This document shows, piece by piece, positions 54,201 to 62,783 of a stretch of DNA of 64,000 bases. How positions within the stretch are numbered: position 1 is the stretch's first letter; each line of letters begins with the position of its first letter. The DNA comes from Palleronia sediminis. GTDB taxonomy: Bacteria; Pseudomonadota; Alphaproteobacteria; Rhodobacterales; Rhodobacteraceae. The notes under the pieces are model-generated. The model had not been told where the DNA came from, did no database searches, and worked only from the letters and a program-made list of their open reading frames with translations. Location: NCBI RefSeq assembly GCF_004358695.1, contig NZ_SNAA01000011.1, positions 62,001-126,000 on the forward strand. The letters are read 5' to 3'. The position numbers and the translations under genes were made by a program.

Positions 54201-56647
54201 TCGACCGGGCGGCCGCTGTTCTCGAGCACCGAGACATCGACGGCGATCTCGGAGGGGGCGCCCGACGGCATCCCCTCGGGCAGGGCCAGCACCGTCTCGG
54301 CCCGGCCCGCGTCATCGGTCTCGACCGGGCCGAACAGGGTCGTATCGGACCGATCCGCCGCCTCTTCGGGGCCAAAGAGATAGCCGGGCGCGATCTCGAG
54401 CGTCCGTAGCGGGGCGGCGCTGACCCGGCCCTCGACCGACAGCCCGCCCGCCGGCGCGCCGAAGAGGTAACGGGCCTCGACCGCCAGGCGCGGCATGGCA
54501 TCGGGGGCAAGCGGGCCCTCGGGCAGATCGAGGTCGACGTCGATCCGCTCGGGCAGGAAATCCTCGACCAGCAGCGCGGCGGCGGCCAGCGGCGGCTCGT
54601 CCGTCTCGGCGTGGATCGCCAGGCGCCATGTCCCGCGCGCGGCCCCCGCGGTCAGCGGCAGGCGGAACACATGGCCCCCCGCGCGGCCGTCCAGCGACAC
54701 CGCGCGGTCATGCTCGACCCCGTCGGGACGCGTCAGGATCGCCGTCAGCGGCACCCCCGTCACCGCCGCGGCGCGGTCGTCGCGCAAGAGCGCCGTCGCC
54801 GTCACGGTTTCGCCGGGGCGATAGATGTCGCGCTCGAGCGCGAGGAACACGTCCAGCGGCCCGGCGGGCGCGCGACCCTCGACCCCGCGATCCGACAGAT
54901 CGAAGGCCGGCCCGGTCAGCGGCAGAACCGCCATATCCGCGTCGCCCTCGCGCGCGACGAGCAGCGCCGGGGCGGCCGAGCCCTCGCCACGCGCCAGCCC
55001 CGCGGGAAAGACCGCGTGGCCCGACGCGTCGGTGACGGCGGTGCCCAGCACCGCGTTGGCCCGAGACAAAAGCGTGAGCGCGATACCCTCCCGCGCCTCG
55101 GCGGTGGAGAGCGACCGCACAAACCCGTGCAACCCGTCGGCCCCGGCGATGGTCGCGAGGCCCAGATCGCTGACCATGAACCACTGGCTCGCGGCCGGGC
55201 TCTCCCACGCGTCCGCCCCCGGTATCCGGGCCTGAAGGACGTAGATGCCCGGCCCGAGCGCGCCGGTCTCGCGTTCGAGCGGCAGGCGCGTCACCGTCTC
55301 GACATTCAGGCTGCCTGAAACCGCGCCCTCGCCCTCCCAGACCTTCACCGCGATCTCGGACTCGAGCTGGTCCTGCCGCCATTGGGGCACCTGCGCGCCA
55401 AAGATATCCTCGGCCAGGGTGCGCACCACGTTGCGATCAGACACCTGCCAGAGTTGCAGATCGACCGTCTCGGCATTCACCGTGGCCACCGGCACCGCCA
55501 CCTCGCCCCCCGCCGGCAGGACGTAGCCGCGGCCGGGAAACCGCACCGCCGGCGCGCGGTCGCGGACGTAGAGATCGAGCGGCACCGTCTCGGCCAGCCG
55601 ATCCCCCTGCGCCGATGGCAGGCCTTCGCGCAGGGCGATGCGGTAACGCTCCCCATGGGTCACGCCCGAAATGCAGAGGTCGCGCCCTTCGGCGGCAACC
55701 GCGAGCCCCGCGGTCAGGCCCTGGACAAAGGGAGCATAGTCGCGGCCGACCTCTTCGAGATCCTGCGAAAAGGTCGCGCAGATCCGTGGCGCGGCCGCAT
55801 CGCTTTCGGCGCGGGTATCGGTGACGCGGAACCCGTAGCGGCCGAGCGCCGCGTCGAGCCGCGCGGCCAAGGTGTCGCCGGGGGCCAGATCGACCGCACG
55901 ACGCAGCGCCGGAATGGATGCCTCGCCCCGCCGCAGCCGTTGCAGCGCCTCGGCCATGATCGACAGCGCCTCGGCCTGCGCGGCGGGCGATCCGGCCCTG
56001 AGATAGCCGTTGATCGCCGCTGAAAGCGCCTCCCCGCGCAGATCCCCGGCCCCCGCGCCCGCATCCTCGGCGGCCAGCAGGCTCAGCGCGCCGAACCGCG
56101 TCCAGAGATCGGCGGTATCGCCCAGCACCAGCGCCTCGCCGGTGAAATCGCGGGCGGCGCCGATATTGCCCTGCGCGCGGGCCGCGCGGGACGATTGCAT
56201 CAACTCGATGGCGGTCAGGCCCCGCGACGGATAGACGGCGGGCAACTCGCGCATGAGCGCGCCCGCCGCGTCGAGATCGGCGGGGCGCAGCCAGTCGAGC
56301 GTTTCGGCACGCGCCGCGGCCTCGGCGCGCAGATCGGCCGGCACATCGCGCACGACGCCCGACGTCGCCCCGGCAAAGGCCACGCGGTCGCGGATCTCGG
56401 ACTTGGTGAAACAGCTTTTCGACCGCTCGTTGAAGGTAAAGGCGCGGCATTGCGCATCGGCCAGGCAGGCCGCGCGGCAGGCGTCGAAACCCGTGTCGAA
56501 ATACTGGTTCAGATCGGCGCCGTAGAAATCGGTCTCGGGCTCGAGGATCACGCGCCGCTCGGGCAGCACCTCGTCCGGGGCGCCTTGGGCGGGCACGATG
56601 GCCGGGACGGCGCAGAGCAGGGCAAGCGAGACAAGCAGCATTCGCAT
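51242..56647 (-). CDS. bacterial alpha-2-macroglobulin family protein
   Basis: A 1801-residue periplasmic protein of the YfhM/A2M type, thought to trap proteases and protect the envelope. Sec signal at residues 1-20; no lipobox Cys is seen after it. A PAN/Apple-like Cys-rich segment follows at about 45-85 (four to six Cys around FDACRAACLADAQCRAF). MG and A2M domains follow, and the thioester motif is intact as Cys1363-Thr-Glu-Gln (YPYGCTEQVTSQ). The C-terminal half has the helical TED region. ATG at 56647 follows GGAAAGG. It is coupled to pbpC, consistent with combined repair and defence of the cell wall. Confidence 0.93.
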   Translation of the reverse strand: MRMLLVSLALLCAVPAIVPAQGAPDEVLPERRVILEPETDFYGADLNQYFDTGFDACRAACLADAQCRAFTFNERSKSCFTKSEIRDRVAFAGATSGVVRDVPADLRAEAAARAETLDWLRPADLDAAGALMRELPAVYPSRGLTAIELMQSSRAARAQGNIGAARDFTGEALVLGDTADLWTRFGALSLLAAEDAGAGAGDLRGEALSAAINGYLRAGSPAAQAEALSIMAEALQRLRRGEASIPALRRAVDLAPGDTLAARLDAALGRYGFRVTDTRAESDAAAPRICATFSQDLEEVGRDYAPFVQGLTAGLAVAAEGRDLCISGVTHGERYRIALREGLPSAQGDRLAETVPLDLYVRDRAPAVRFPGRGYVLPAGGEVAVPVATVNAETVDLQLWQVSDRNVVRTLAEDIFGAQVPQWRQDQLESEIAVKVWEGEGAVSGSLNVETVTRLPLERETGALGPGIYVLQARIPGADAWESPAASQWFMVSDLGLATIAGADGLHGFVRSLSTAEAREGIALTLLSRANAVLGTAVTDASGHAVFPAGLARGEGSAAPALLVAREGDADMAVLPLTGPAFDLSDRGVEGRAPAGPLDVFLALERDIYRPGETVTATALLRDDRAAAVTGVPLTAILTRPDGVEHDRAVSLDGRAGGHVFRLPLTAGAARGTWRLAIHAETDEPPLAAAALLVEDFLPERIDVDLDLPEGPLAPDAMPRLAVEARYLFGAPAGGLSVEGRVSAAPLRTLEIAPGYLFGPEEAADRSDTTLFGPVETDDAGRAETVLALPEGMPSGAPSEIAVDVSVLENSGRPVERRVTRTVLPEGPVLGIRPAFDGTLPENSEAAFDVIALGARGDVPARWRLDRITTRYQWYSLDGSWDWDSVTSRERIAGGDLRLGADPVAIATPVEWGDYALTLEATDGSGAVSSVRFEAGWYAPEGLTDTPDLLELSLDAERYRPGDTARLRLLPSAAGHVLVTVASDRLIDMKTVRVDAGETVIDLPVTESWGPGAYVTATLFRPAGEGQGPARALGLAHAAIAPGDAALGVGIDAPETARPRAPLEIELNVEGIADGDAAFATVAAVDLGVLNLTGFEAPDPQAHYFGQRELGVAFRDLYGRLIDGRSGAMGQVRSGGDAAAGIRVGAAPPDAVVAMTEGPVEIGPDGTARLAFDLPAFDGTLRLMAVVWSRKGVGQAKADVTVRDPVVAQVTMPRFLAPGDSSTLRIELTHADGPAGEIGLTLAAEGLVPGDDLPARVTLEPGGTRTLSVPITAQGPGEAQVTLEVTAPDGAVLSQTRTLPVRLLDPAIQRSSRFELAPGADLTLSSDVFEGLRDGTATLAAGPFGRFDVPGLLAALDRYPYGCTEQVTSQALPLLYLSSVATTLGLEGARDIDARLTDAVAAVLARQAANGAFGMWRAESGELWLDAYVTDFLSRARDAGVAVPPEAFARALDNLSNAVNYAADFDSGGRDIAYALLVLAREGRAQVGDLRYYAEEKGRAFDTAMARAQIGAALALYGETTRADEMFRLASELVGDPAPEGWRDDFGSPLRDRAGLLTLAVEARSDTVDREALAASLVTDAALSTQEAAWSLLAANALIADPAAGLVVDGAPLEEPVLRIEAGALESGPLTLGLAGDRAETLTLTAFGVPLVPRAAGGEGFAIERAYFTLDGEPADPTEVAAGDRLVTVLTVQPFGPVEARLMVDDPLPAGFEIDNPSLLRSGEVGALDWLDLTDATAMTEFRDDSFRAAVEWRSDEAFRLAYVVRAITPGLYRHPAALVEDMYRPRYRAWTDTGAVRVAE

Positions 56648-56772
56648 CGGGCGGCCTTTCCGGTCACGAGGCAATCGACGCTCGCACGGAAATGCCGGAC
56701 CCGGCAAGCCGCGTTAACCCGGCCTTCACGACGGCGCGGCTATGGCTCGGCCATGACCGCCATGCCAGCCCC

Positions 56773-58872
56773 ATGACCGGCCTTTCGGACAGTATCGCCG
56801 CGGAACGCCGCGCGCGCCTTGCCGCCGAACGGATGCTCGCGCGCCGCCAGGCCGAGATGCAGCGCAGTCGCGAGGAACTGTCGGACCAGGCGCAGGCCCT
56901 GACCGAGGGGATCCGCGAAAAACGCGCCGAACTCGCCCGGCTCGAGGCCGAGGCCGCCGGCCTCAAGGCCACGACCGAGCGGTTGCGCCGCGAACGCGAC
57001 CATTCGCGCCACGTCGCGGCCAAAACCGACCGCCTGCTGTGGGAGGCGCTGCAGGCCATGCGGGACGGCTTTGCGGTGTTCGACGCAGACGGGCGGATGA
57101 TCGTGGCCAATACCGGCTTTACCGCCTTGTTCGAACAACTGGCCGAGGTCCGGCCGGGTCTGTCCTATGCCCGGCTGGCCGAGCTGCTGGCGGGCGAGGG
57201 GCTGGTCGATACCGGCGCCGCGGGCGCGGATTGGCCCGCCGCGCTGATCGCGCGCCACGCCCGCGACCCGATCCCCGACACGGTTCTTTCGATGTGGAAC
57301 GGCCGGCAGTTGCGGCTGAGTGAACGGCGCCTGCCCGATGGCGGGCTGGTATCGCTCTGCATCGACATGACGGCCTTCATCCGGGTCGAAACGGCGATAG
57401 ACGCGATGCCCGACGGGTTCTGCCTGTTCGACGCCGACGACAGGCTCGTCACCGCGAACCCGCGGTTCCGCGCCCTGCGCGGCGCCGACGACACGCCGCC
57501 CGAAACGCCCGAGACGGCGGATGCAGACTGGCTCGCGCGGCTGCGTGCGACGGCGCCGGGCGACGACCCCGAGGTGATGGCCCCCTGCGGGACATGGCTG
57601 CGGCTGCACGAAACGGCCACGCCCGATGGCGGGCGGGCCGCCATGCTGATCGACGTCACCGCGATGAAGGCCCAGCAGGCCGAACTCGTCGTTGCGCGCG
57701 AGGCCGCCGAGGCCGCCAGCCGTGCCAAATCGACCTTTCTCGCGAATATGAGCCACGAGATCCGCACCCCGATGAACGGGATCCTTGCGATGGCGGGCAC
57801 GCTGTCGGCGGCCGAGCTTGCGCCGGACCTGCGCGACTGCGCCGCCGCGCTCGACGGCTCGGCCCGCGCGCTGATGGCCGTGCTCGACGATGTGCTGGAC
57901 GTCTCGGCGCTCGACGCCGGGGAAATGGCGCTGAACCCCGCGCCCTTCGATCCGGCGCGGCTGCTCGACGAGGTGGCCGACATGCTTGGGCCGGTCGCCG
58001 CCGCAAAGGGGCTCGATCTCGGGATCGACCGCGACATCTTTCTGCCGCCCGCATTGGTGGGCGACGCCGGGCGCATCCGGCAGATCCTGCTCAACCTCGC
58101 CGGCAACGCGGTCAAGTTCACCGAGACGGGTCGCGTGCTGTTGCGGGCCACCGGCCGCCCCGAGGATGCCGGGCCGGACCGGTTCCGCCTTCATCTCACC
58201 GTCGAGGATACCGGCCCCGGCGTCCCCCCCGACCGCACCGACCGGCTTTTCGCGGCCTTTTCGCAGACCGACGAAAGCCATACCCGCGCCCATGACGGCA
58301 GCGGCCTCGGGCTTGCGTTGTGCAAGCGCCTGGTCGCGCTGATGGGTGGCGAGATCTGGCATCGTGCGCTCGACCCGCACGGCGCGTGTTTCGGCATCGC
58401 GATCAGCCTGCCCGCGATATGCGCCGACCGTCCGCTGCGCGTCCTCGCCGCCGAGGACAACGCCACCAACCGTTTCGTCTTGGGCAAGATGCTGGCCGAT
58501 GACGATATCGAGCTCAGCTTTGCCGAGAACGGGGCCGAGGCCCTAGCGGCGGTACAGGCGACGCCGCCCGACCTGGTGCTGATGGATATCTCGATGCCGG
58601 TGATGGACGGGCTCGAAACCGCGCGTCGCATCCGCGCGTGGGAGGCCGAGACAGGTCGCCCGCCCCTGCGCATTGCCGCCCTCACCGCCCATGCCGGCTC
58701 CGAAACGGCGGCCGATTGCGCCGCCGCGGGCATCGACCGCCATATCGCCAAGCCTCTGTCGCGCGCCGCGCTCGAGGACGAACTCGCCCCGCTGCGCGCC
58801 GCGCGTCAGGCCGCGTGCGCCCTCGCGAAGGCGGGCGCGCCCGGCTCGGACAATTCGGGGTCATGCACATAG
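56773..58872 (+). CDS. soluble hybrid histidine kinase with PAS-like domains and receiver
   Basis: A 699-residue signalling protein without membrane segments. The N-terminal coiled coil (about 5-80, rich in A/E/R) is followed by two PAS-like domains (MRDGFAVFDADGRMIVAN near 98 and MPDGFCLFDADDRLVTAN near 215), HisKA with His328 in MSHEIRTPMNG, HATPase with N, G1 (DTGPGVP) and G2 (GSGLGLALCKR) boxes, and a receiver domain with phospho-acceptor Asp605 in LVLMDISMPVMDG. The ATG at 56773 fits the family N-terminus better than an in-frame ATG at 56692. Its 3' end overlaps the convergent yaaA gene by 67 bases. No output domain or partner gene is adjacent. Confidence 0.92.
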   Translation: MTGLSDSIAAERRARLAAERMLARRQAEMQRSREELSDQAQALTEGIREKRAELARLEAEAAGLKATTERLRRERDHSRHVAAKTDRLLWEALQAMRDGFAVFDADGRMIVANTGFTALFEQLAEVRPGLSYARLAELLAGEGLVDTGAAGADWPAALIARHARDPIPDTVLSMWNGRQLRLSERRLPDGGLVSLCIDMTAFIRVETAIDAMPDGFCLFDADDRLVTANPRFRALRGADDTPPETPETADADWLARLRATAPGDDPEVMAPCGTWLRLHETATPDGGRAAMLIDVTAMKAQQAELVVAREAAEAASRAKSTFLANMSHEIRTPMNGILAMAGTLSAAELAPDLRDCAAALDGSARALMAVLDDVLDVSALDAGEMALNPAPFDPARLLDEVADMLGPVAAAKGLDLGIDRDIFLPPALVGDAGRIRQILLNLAGNAVKFTETGRVLLRATGRPEDAGPDRFRLHLTVEDTGPGVPPDRTDRLFAAFSQTDESHTRAHDGSGLGLALCKRLVALMGGEIWHRALDPHGACFGIAISLPAICADRPLRVLAAEDNATNRFVLGKMLADDDIELSFAENGAEALAAVQATPPDLVLMDISMPVMDGLETARRIRAWEAETGRPPLRIAALTAHAGSETAADCAAAGIDRHIAKPLSRAALEDELAPLRAARQAACALAKAGAPGSDNSGSCT

Positions 58873-59573
58873 CCGCCCATGTCAAAGCCCGCGAGGTCGT
58901 CCGGGTCGGTGATCCGGTGCGTGCAGACCCAATGCGCCATCGCCCCCCGCGCGCGCTTGGCGTGAAAGCTGACCATCCGCGGCGCGCCGCGATCGGTCTC
59001 GTAGAACCGCGGCGTGATCACCGGCACCGAGAGGGTCGCCGTGTCGACCGCGCCGAAATATTCCTGGCTGGCGCAGTTGAGCAGGGCGCGCGCGCCGGTC
59101 GCGGCGGCATCCTCGTTCAGCGCCCGCGCGATCCGGTCCCCCCAGAAGGCATAGAGCGTGGCGCCCCGCCGTGTCTTCAGCCTGCTGCCCATCTCGAGCC
59201 GATAGGGCCGGATCCCGTCCGTCGGCCGCAACAGGCCGTAAAGCCCCGACAGGATGCGCAGATGCGCGCCCGCCCACCGCCATGCGTCGGGCTCCAGCGT
59301 TTCAGCGGCGAGCCCGGTATAGGTATCGCCCGCGAACGCGCGGGCCGCCGGGCGCAGATCGTCCGGATCGGCGGTCCGCATGGCCTGGAACCGGTCGCGG
59401 TTCAGCCGCGCGAGATCGTCGCTCAGCCCCATGAGCGTCTTGAGATCGCCGAGCGACAATTGACGCGCATGGCCGGCAAGGGTCTCGGCCTCGGCGGCGA
59501 AACGCGGCTCGGTCAGGCCCTTGGCGGGAACATCCCAGTTCAGCCGCTTGGCGGGGGAAAGAACGATCAGCAT
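58806..59573 (-). CDS. yaaA: YaaA family peroxide stress protein
   Basis: A 255-residue YaaA/DUF328 protein. The start MLIVLSPAKRLNWD and the sequences PRFAAEAETLAGHARQL, GDTYTGLAAETL, LRPTDGIRPYRLEMG and ASQEYFGAVD are characteristic. In E. coli YaaA lowers intracellular free iron under H2O2 stress. The ATG at 59573 follows CGGAG; in-frame codons upstream lack a site. The C-terminus is slightly extended compared with the common ending, which creates the overlap with the kinase gene. Confidence 0.94.
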   Translation of the reverse strand: MLIVLSPAKRLNWDVPAKGLTEPRFAAEAETLAGHARQLSLGDLKTLMGLSDDLARLNRDRFQAMRTADPDDLRPAARAFAGDTYTGLAAETLEPDAWRWAGAHLRILSGLYGLLRPTDGIRPYRLEMGSRLKTRRGATLYAFWGDRIARALNEDAAATGARALLNCASQEYFGAVDTATLSVPVITPRFYETDRGAPRMVSFHAKRARGAMAHWVCTHRITDPDDLAGFDMGGYVHDPELSEPGAPAFARAHAA

Positions 59574-59649
59574 GGCATCTCCGGCGTGGTTCGGCCGCAA
59601 TCTGGCAGATGCCCGGCGGCGGTGAAAGCTGGCAGCCCGTCGCGGGCGG

Positions 59650-61692
59650 TCATTCGGCCTCGGCCACGACCGACAGAAAGGCGTCGCCGAACCGGTCGAG
59701 CCTCGCCTCGTTCACCCCCGGCGCCCGCGCCAGCGCGGATTTCGAGGCCGGGCGATGCTCGGCGATCCAGCGCAGCGTCCCGGCGGCGCAGCTCATCGGC
59801 TTGCCCGTGCCGTCCTCGCCCCGTGCCAGCATCGCCTGCGTCTCGGCGAGACGGTCGTAAAGCGCGCCCGCGCTGCGCCCGGCCAGCTTGCGCCGCGCGG
59901 GGTGCAGCTCCTGGGCGGTGCCTGCAATCACCTTGAGAAAAGCCGCGCCATAGCGTTCCAGCTTGACCGCCCCCACCCCCGAGATCCGCGCCATCTCGTC
60001 CAGGGTCATCGGCCGCCGCTCCGCCATCTCGACAAGGGTGCGGTCGGGAAACACCATGTAGGCCTTGAGGTTCGCCGCCTCGGACAGGGCCCGGCGGCAC
60101 GCCTTGAGCGCCGATAGCATCGGCGCGTCCTCCTCGGCCACCATCGCGCGGACGGCCGGGCGGTCGCGCAAAGGGGCCTCGTCGCGGCGCAGCCTCACCT
60201 CGGCCTCGCCCTTGAGCACCGGAACCGCCGGCTCGGTCAGGCGCAACGCGCCATGTCGTTCGGTATCGGGGCGGGCCAGGTCGCGGCCCATCATCTGGCG
60301 AAAGATCGCCTGCCATTCCCGCGCGCCGGTCTCGCGGCCGACGCCGAAGGTCGGCAGGTCGTCATGGCCATGGCCGCGCACCTTTTCGGTCGCGCGCCCG
60401 GTCAGCACGTCGATCAGATGCCCCGTGCCGAACCGCTCTCCGGTGCGCAGCATGGCCGACAGGGCCATGCGCACCTGCCGCGTGGCGTCGTAGCTCTCGG
60501 GCGGGCGGTCGCAGAGGTCGCAATTCCCGCAGGGTGCGCTCTCCTCGCCGAAATAGCCCAGCAGGACCTGCCGCCGGCAGCCAAGCGCCTCGGCCAGCCC
60601 CAAAAGCGCGTTCAGCCGCCCGTGATCGGCATCCTTGCGCTCGGGCGGCGCGAGCCCCTCGTCGATCTGGCTGCGTCTCAGCCGGATATCGTCCGGCCCG
60701 TACAGCGCAAGCGTTTCCGCCGGCGCCCCGTCCCGTCCGGCGCGGCCGATCTCCTGGTAGTAGCCCTCGATCGACTTGGGCAGGTCCGCATGGGCGACCC
60801 AGCGGATATCGGGCTTGTCGACCCCCATGCCGAAGGCCACCGTGGCACAGACGATCAACCCGTCCTCCTGGCCGAACCGGGCCTCGACGGCGCGCCGCGC
60901 CTCGGCCTCCATCCCGCCGTGATAGGCGCAGGCGGCGTGCCCCTCCTGGACCAGTGCGGCCGCAAGGCTCTCGGTCTTGGCGCGGGTGCCGCAATAGACG
61001 ATTCCCGCCTGTCCGCCGCGCGCCGCGGCAAAGGTCAGGATCTGCCGGCGGGGGCCATCCTTGGACGCAAAGGCCAGGTGGATGTTCGGCCGGTCGAACC
61101 CGCGCAGGAAGGTCAGCGGCGCCGCGCCGCCGAACAGCCGGGTCGCGATCTCGGCGCGGGTCTCGGCATCGGCCGTGGCGGTAAAGGCGGCCAGCGGCAC
61201 GTCGAGCGCGCGGCGCAGTTCGCCGATCCTGAGATAGTCGGGCCGGAAATCATGGCCCCATTGGCTGACGCAATGCGCCTCGTCCACGGCGATCAGCGAC
61301 ACGCCCGCCTGTGCCAGCGTCCTTGCGATCCCGCCCGAGGCCAGCCGCTCGGGCGCCATGTAAAGCAGCTTGAGCCGCCCCTCGGCCAACCCATCCCAGG
61401 CGGCGCGGGTCTCCTCCTCGGTATTGCCCGATGTCAGCGCCGCCGCCGCCACCCCCGCGGCCTGCAGCCCGCGCACCTGGTCGCGCATCAGCGCGATCAG
61501 CGGCGACACCACGAGCGTCACGCCCGGCCGCATCAGCGCGGGCAACTGGAAACACAGCGACTTGCCGCCGCCCGTCGGCATGATGGCCAGCGTATCGCGC
61601 CCGGCGGCGACGGCCTCGACGATCTCGGCCTGTCCGGGGCGGAACTCGGGGAAACCCCAGACTGTCTCGAGCAGGGCGCGCGCCTCGTCCAT
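59650..61692 (-). CDS. recQ: ATP-dependent DNA helicase RecQ
   Basis: A 680-residue 3'-5' helicase: Walker A MPTGGGKSLCFQLPA, DEAH box in AVDEAHCVSQWGHDFRPDY, motif VI IGRAGRDGAPAE, the RQC zinc cysteines (CGNCDLCDRPP), winged helix near 405-510 and a C-terminal HRDC domain (about 520-600). A second HRDC-like repeat near 610-678 (RWIAEHRPASKSALARAPGV) makes the tail longer than in E. coli. The ATG at 61692 with GAGGG is preferred to a GTG 11 codons upstream. Confidence 0.95.
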   Translation of the reverse strand: MDEARALLETVWGFPEFRPGQAEIVEAVAAGRDTLAIMPTGGGKSLCFQLPALMRPGVTLVVSPLIALMRDQVRGLQAAGVAAAALTSGNTEEETRAAWDGLAEGRLKLLYMAPERLASGGIARTLAQAGVSLIAVDEAHCVSQWGHDFRPDYLRIGELRRALDVPLAAFTATADAETRAEIATRLFGGAAPLTFLRGFDRPNIHLAFASKDGPRRQILTFAAARGGQAGIVYCGTRAKTESLAAALVQEGHAACAYHGGMEAEARRAVEARFGQEDGLIVCATVAFGMGVDKPDIRWVAHADLPKSIEGYYQEIGRAGRDGAPAETLALYGPDDIRLRRSQIDEGLAPPERKDADHGRLNALLGLAEALGCRRQVLLGYFGEESAPCGNCDLCDRPPESYDATRQVRMALSAMLRTGERFGTGHLIDVLTGRATEKVRGHGHDDLPTFGVGRETGAREWQAIFRQMMGRDLARPDTERHGALRLTEPAVPVLKGEAEVRLRRDEAPLRDRPAVRAMVAEEDAPMLSALKACRRALSEAANLKAYMVFPDRTLVEMAERRPMTLDEMARISGVGAVKLERYGAAFLKVIAGTAQELHPARRKLAGRSAGALYDRLAETQAMLARGEDGTGKPMSCAAGTLRWIAEHRPASKSALARAPGVNEARLDRFGDAFLSVVAEAE

Positions 61693-61728
61693 ATTGCCCT
61701 CGGGGGGTGCCGTCTGCGCGGTCACGGT

Positions 61729-61751
61729 CTTCTCTGTTTCTGGAAATACTC
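61729..61751 (+). repeat. 23-bp dispersed intergenic motif, copy 2
   Basis: CTTCTCTGTTTC, three variable bases (TGG here), then AAATACTC; 20 of 23 bases agree with copy 1 at 7433-7455. It lies in the intergenic space between the YggT gene stop and the recQ start. Confidence 0.6.
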
Positions 61752-61783
61752 GATGGCGCGTCGGGGGCCGCGGGCGGGACGGA

Positions 61784-62080
61784 TCAGGCGAAGCCCGGCC
61801 CCGCCACGAGGTTGTTCATGATGATGATCCGCAGCGCATAGACCCCGATCAGCGCCACGAGGGGCGCGAGGTCGAGCCCCCCCATGGGCGGCAGGATACG
61901 CCGGATCGGCTGGTAGAGCGGTTCGAGCAGGCGGTTCAACCCGTCCCAGACCTGCGCCACGAAGGCCTGCCGCAGGTTCAGCACGTTGAAGTTGATGAGC
62001 CATGACATCACGATATGCGCGATCATGATGAACCACACGACATCGAGGATCAGCAGCAGGATCTGGGCAATCGAGGTCAT
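61784..62080 (-). CDS. YggT family membrane protein
   Basis: A 98-residue protein with two hydrophobic segments (residues 5-30 and 70-92) separated by a loop containing LNRLLEPLYQPIRRILPPMGGLDLAP, the YggT hallmark. Family members sit in the inner membrane; roles in osmotic tolerance, ion homeostasis and cell division have been discussed without a defined activity. The ATG at 62080 has only a weak GGA site. It is upstream of recQ on the same strand, 91 bases apart. Confidence 0.88.
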   Translation of the reverse strand: MTSIAQILLLILDVVWFIMIAHIVMSWLINFNVLNLRQAFVAQVWDGLNRLLEPLYQPIRRILPPMGGLDLAPLVALIGVYALRIIIMNNLVAGPGFA

Positions 62081-62176
62081 GTCATCCGGTCCGTGTGAGG
62101 GTCCGGCCCGAGATAGCCATGCGGCGCAGGGACGGCAAGGCTTGACCCCGGCGGGCCGGTGTCGCACCGCAGGCCC

Positions 62177-62707
62177 ATGTATCCCTATGCTCGCCTCGGG
62201 CTGGAAATCGCCCGCTTTCGCCGCGCCCCGCGCCTGGGGCTTTTCGACACGCATGTCAGCCACCACCGCTGCTGGCCGCAGGATCTCGACCCCTGGATCG
62301 AGCTGAACAACGGCCGCACGCTGACGCTCTACGATCTCGGGCGGATCGTGCTGATCCGGCGAACGGGCATCGTCGCGGCGATGCGGCGCGAGGGGTGGGG
62401 CGTCACCGTCGCGGGCAGCTCGATCCGGTATCGCAGCCGGGTGCGCCCCTTCGACCGGGTCGAGATGCGGTCGCGCGTGGTCGGGTGGGACGCGCGGTTC
62501 GTCTATATCGAACAGGGCATGTGGCGCGGGGCGACCTGCTGCTCGCATGTGCTGATCCGCAGCGCGCTGACCGACGCGAACGGGATCGTCGCCACCGAAC
62601 GGGCCGAGCGCGCGCTGGGTCTCGGCCGCTCGCCCGAGTTGCCCGACTGGATCGCCGCATGGGCGCGGGCCGAGGCGCTTCGCCCATGGCCGCCGATGCA
62701 GGGCTGA
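62177..62707 (+). CDS. hot-dog fold acyl-CoA thioesterase family protein
   Basis: A 176-residue protein of the Them6/4-hydroxybenzoyl-CoA thioesterase-like type. HVSHHRCWPQDLDPWIELNN near residues 26-45 replaces the usual D-x-NxH entry motif, and YRSRVRPFDRVEMRSRVVGWDARFVYIEQ near residues 80-110 matches the beta strands of the hot-dog fold. Substrate is unknown. The ATG at 62177 is taken because it follows CAGG; a GTG 18 bases earlier is possible. It is divergent from yggT. Confidence 0.8.
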   Translation: MYPYARLGLEIARFRRAPRLGLFDTHVSHHRCWPQDLDPWIELNNGRTLTLYDLGRIVLIRRTGIVAAMRREGWGVTVAGSSIRYRSRVRPFDRVEMRSRVVGWDARFVYIEQGMWRGATCCSHVLIRSALTDANGIVATERAERALGLGRSPELPDWIAAWARAEALRPWPPMQG

Positions 62708-62783
62708 GCCCGCTTTCGCGGCCGCGCGCCCTGCCCTACAAGGCCCGAGGCCCGGCGCTCGCGGGCCATCGCGGAGGGGCGAG

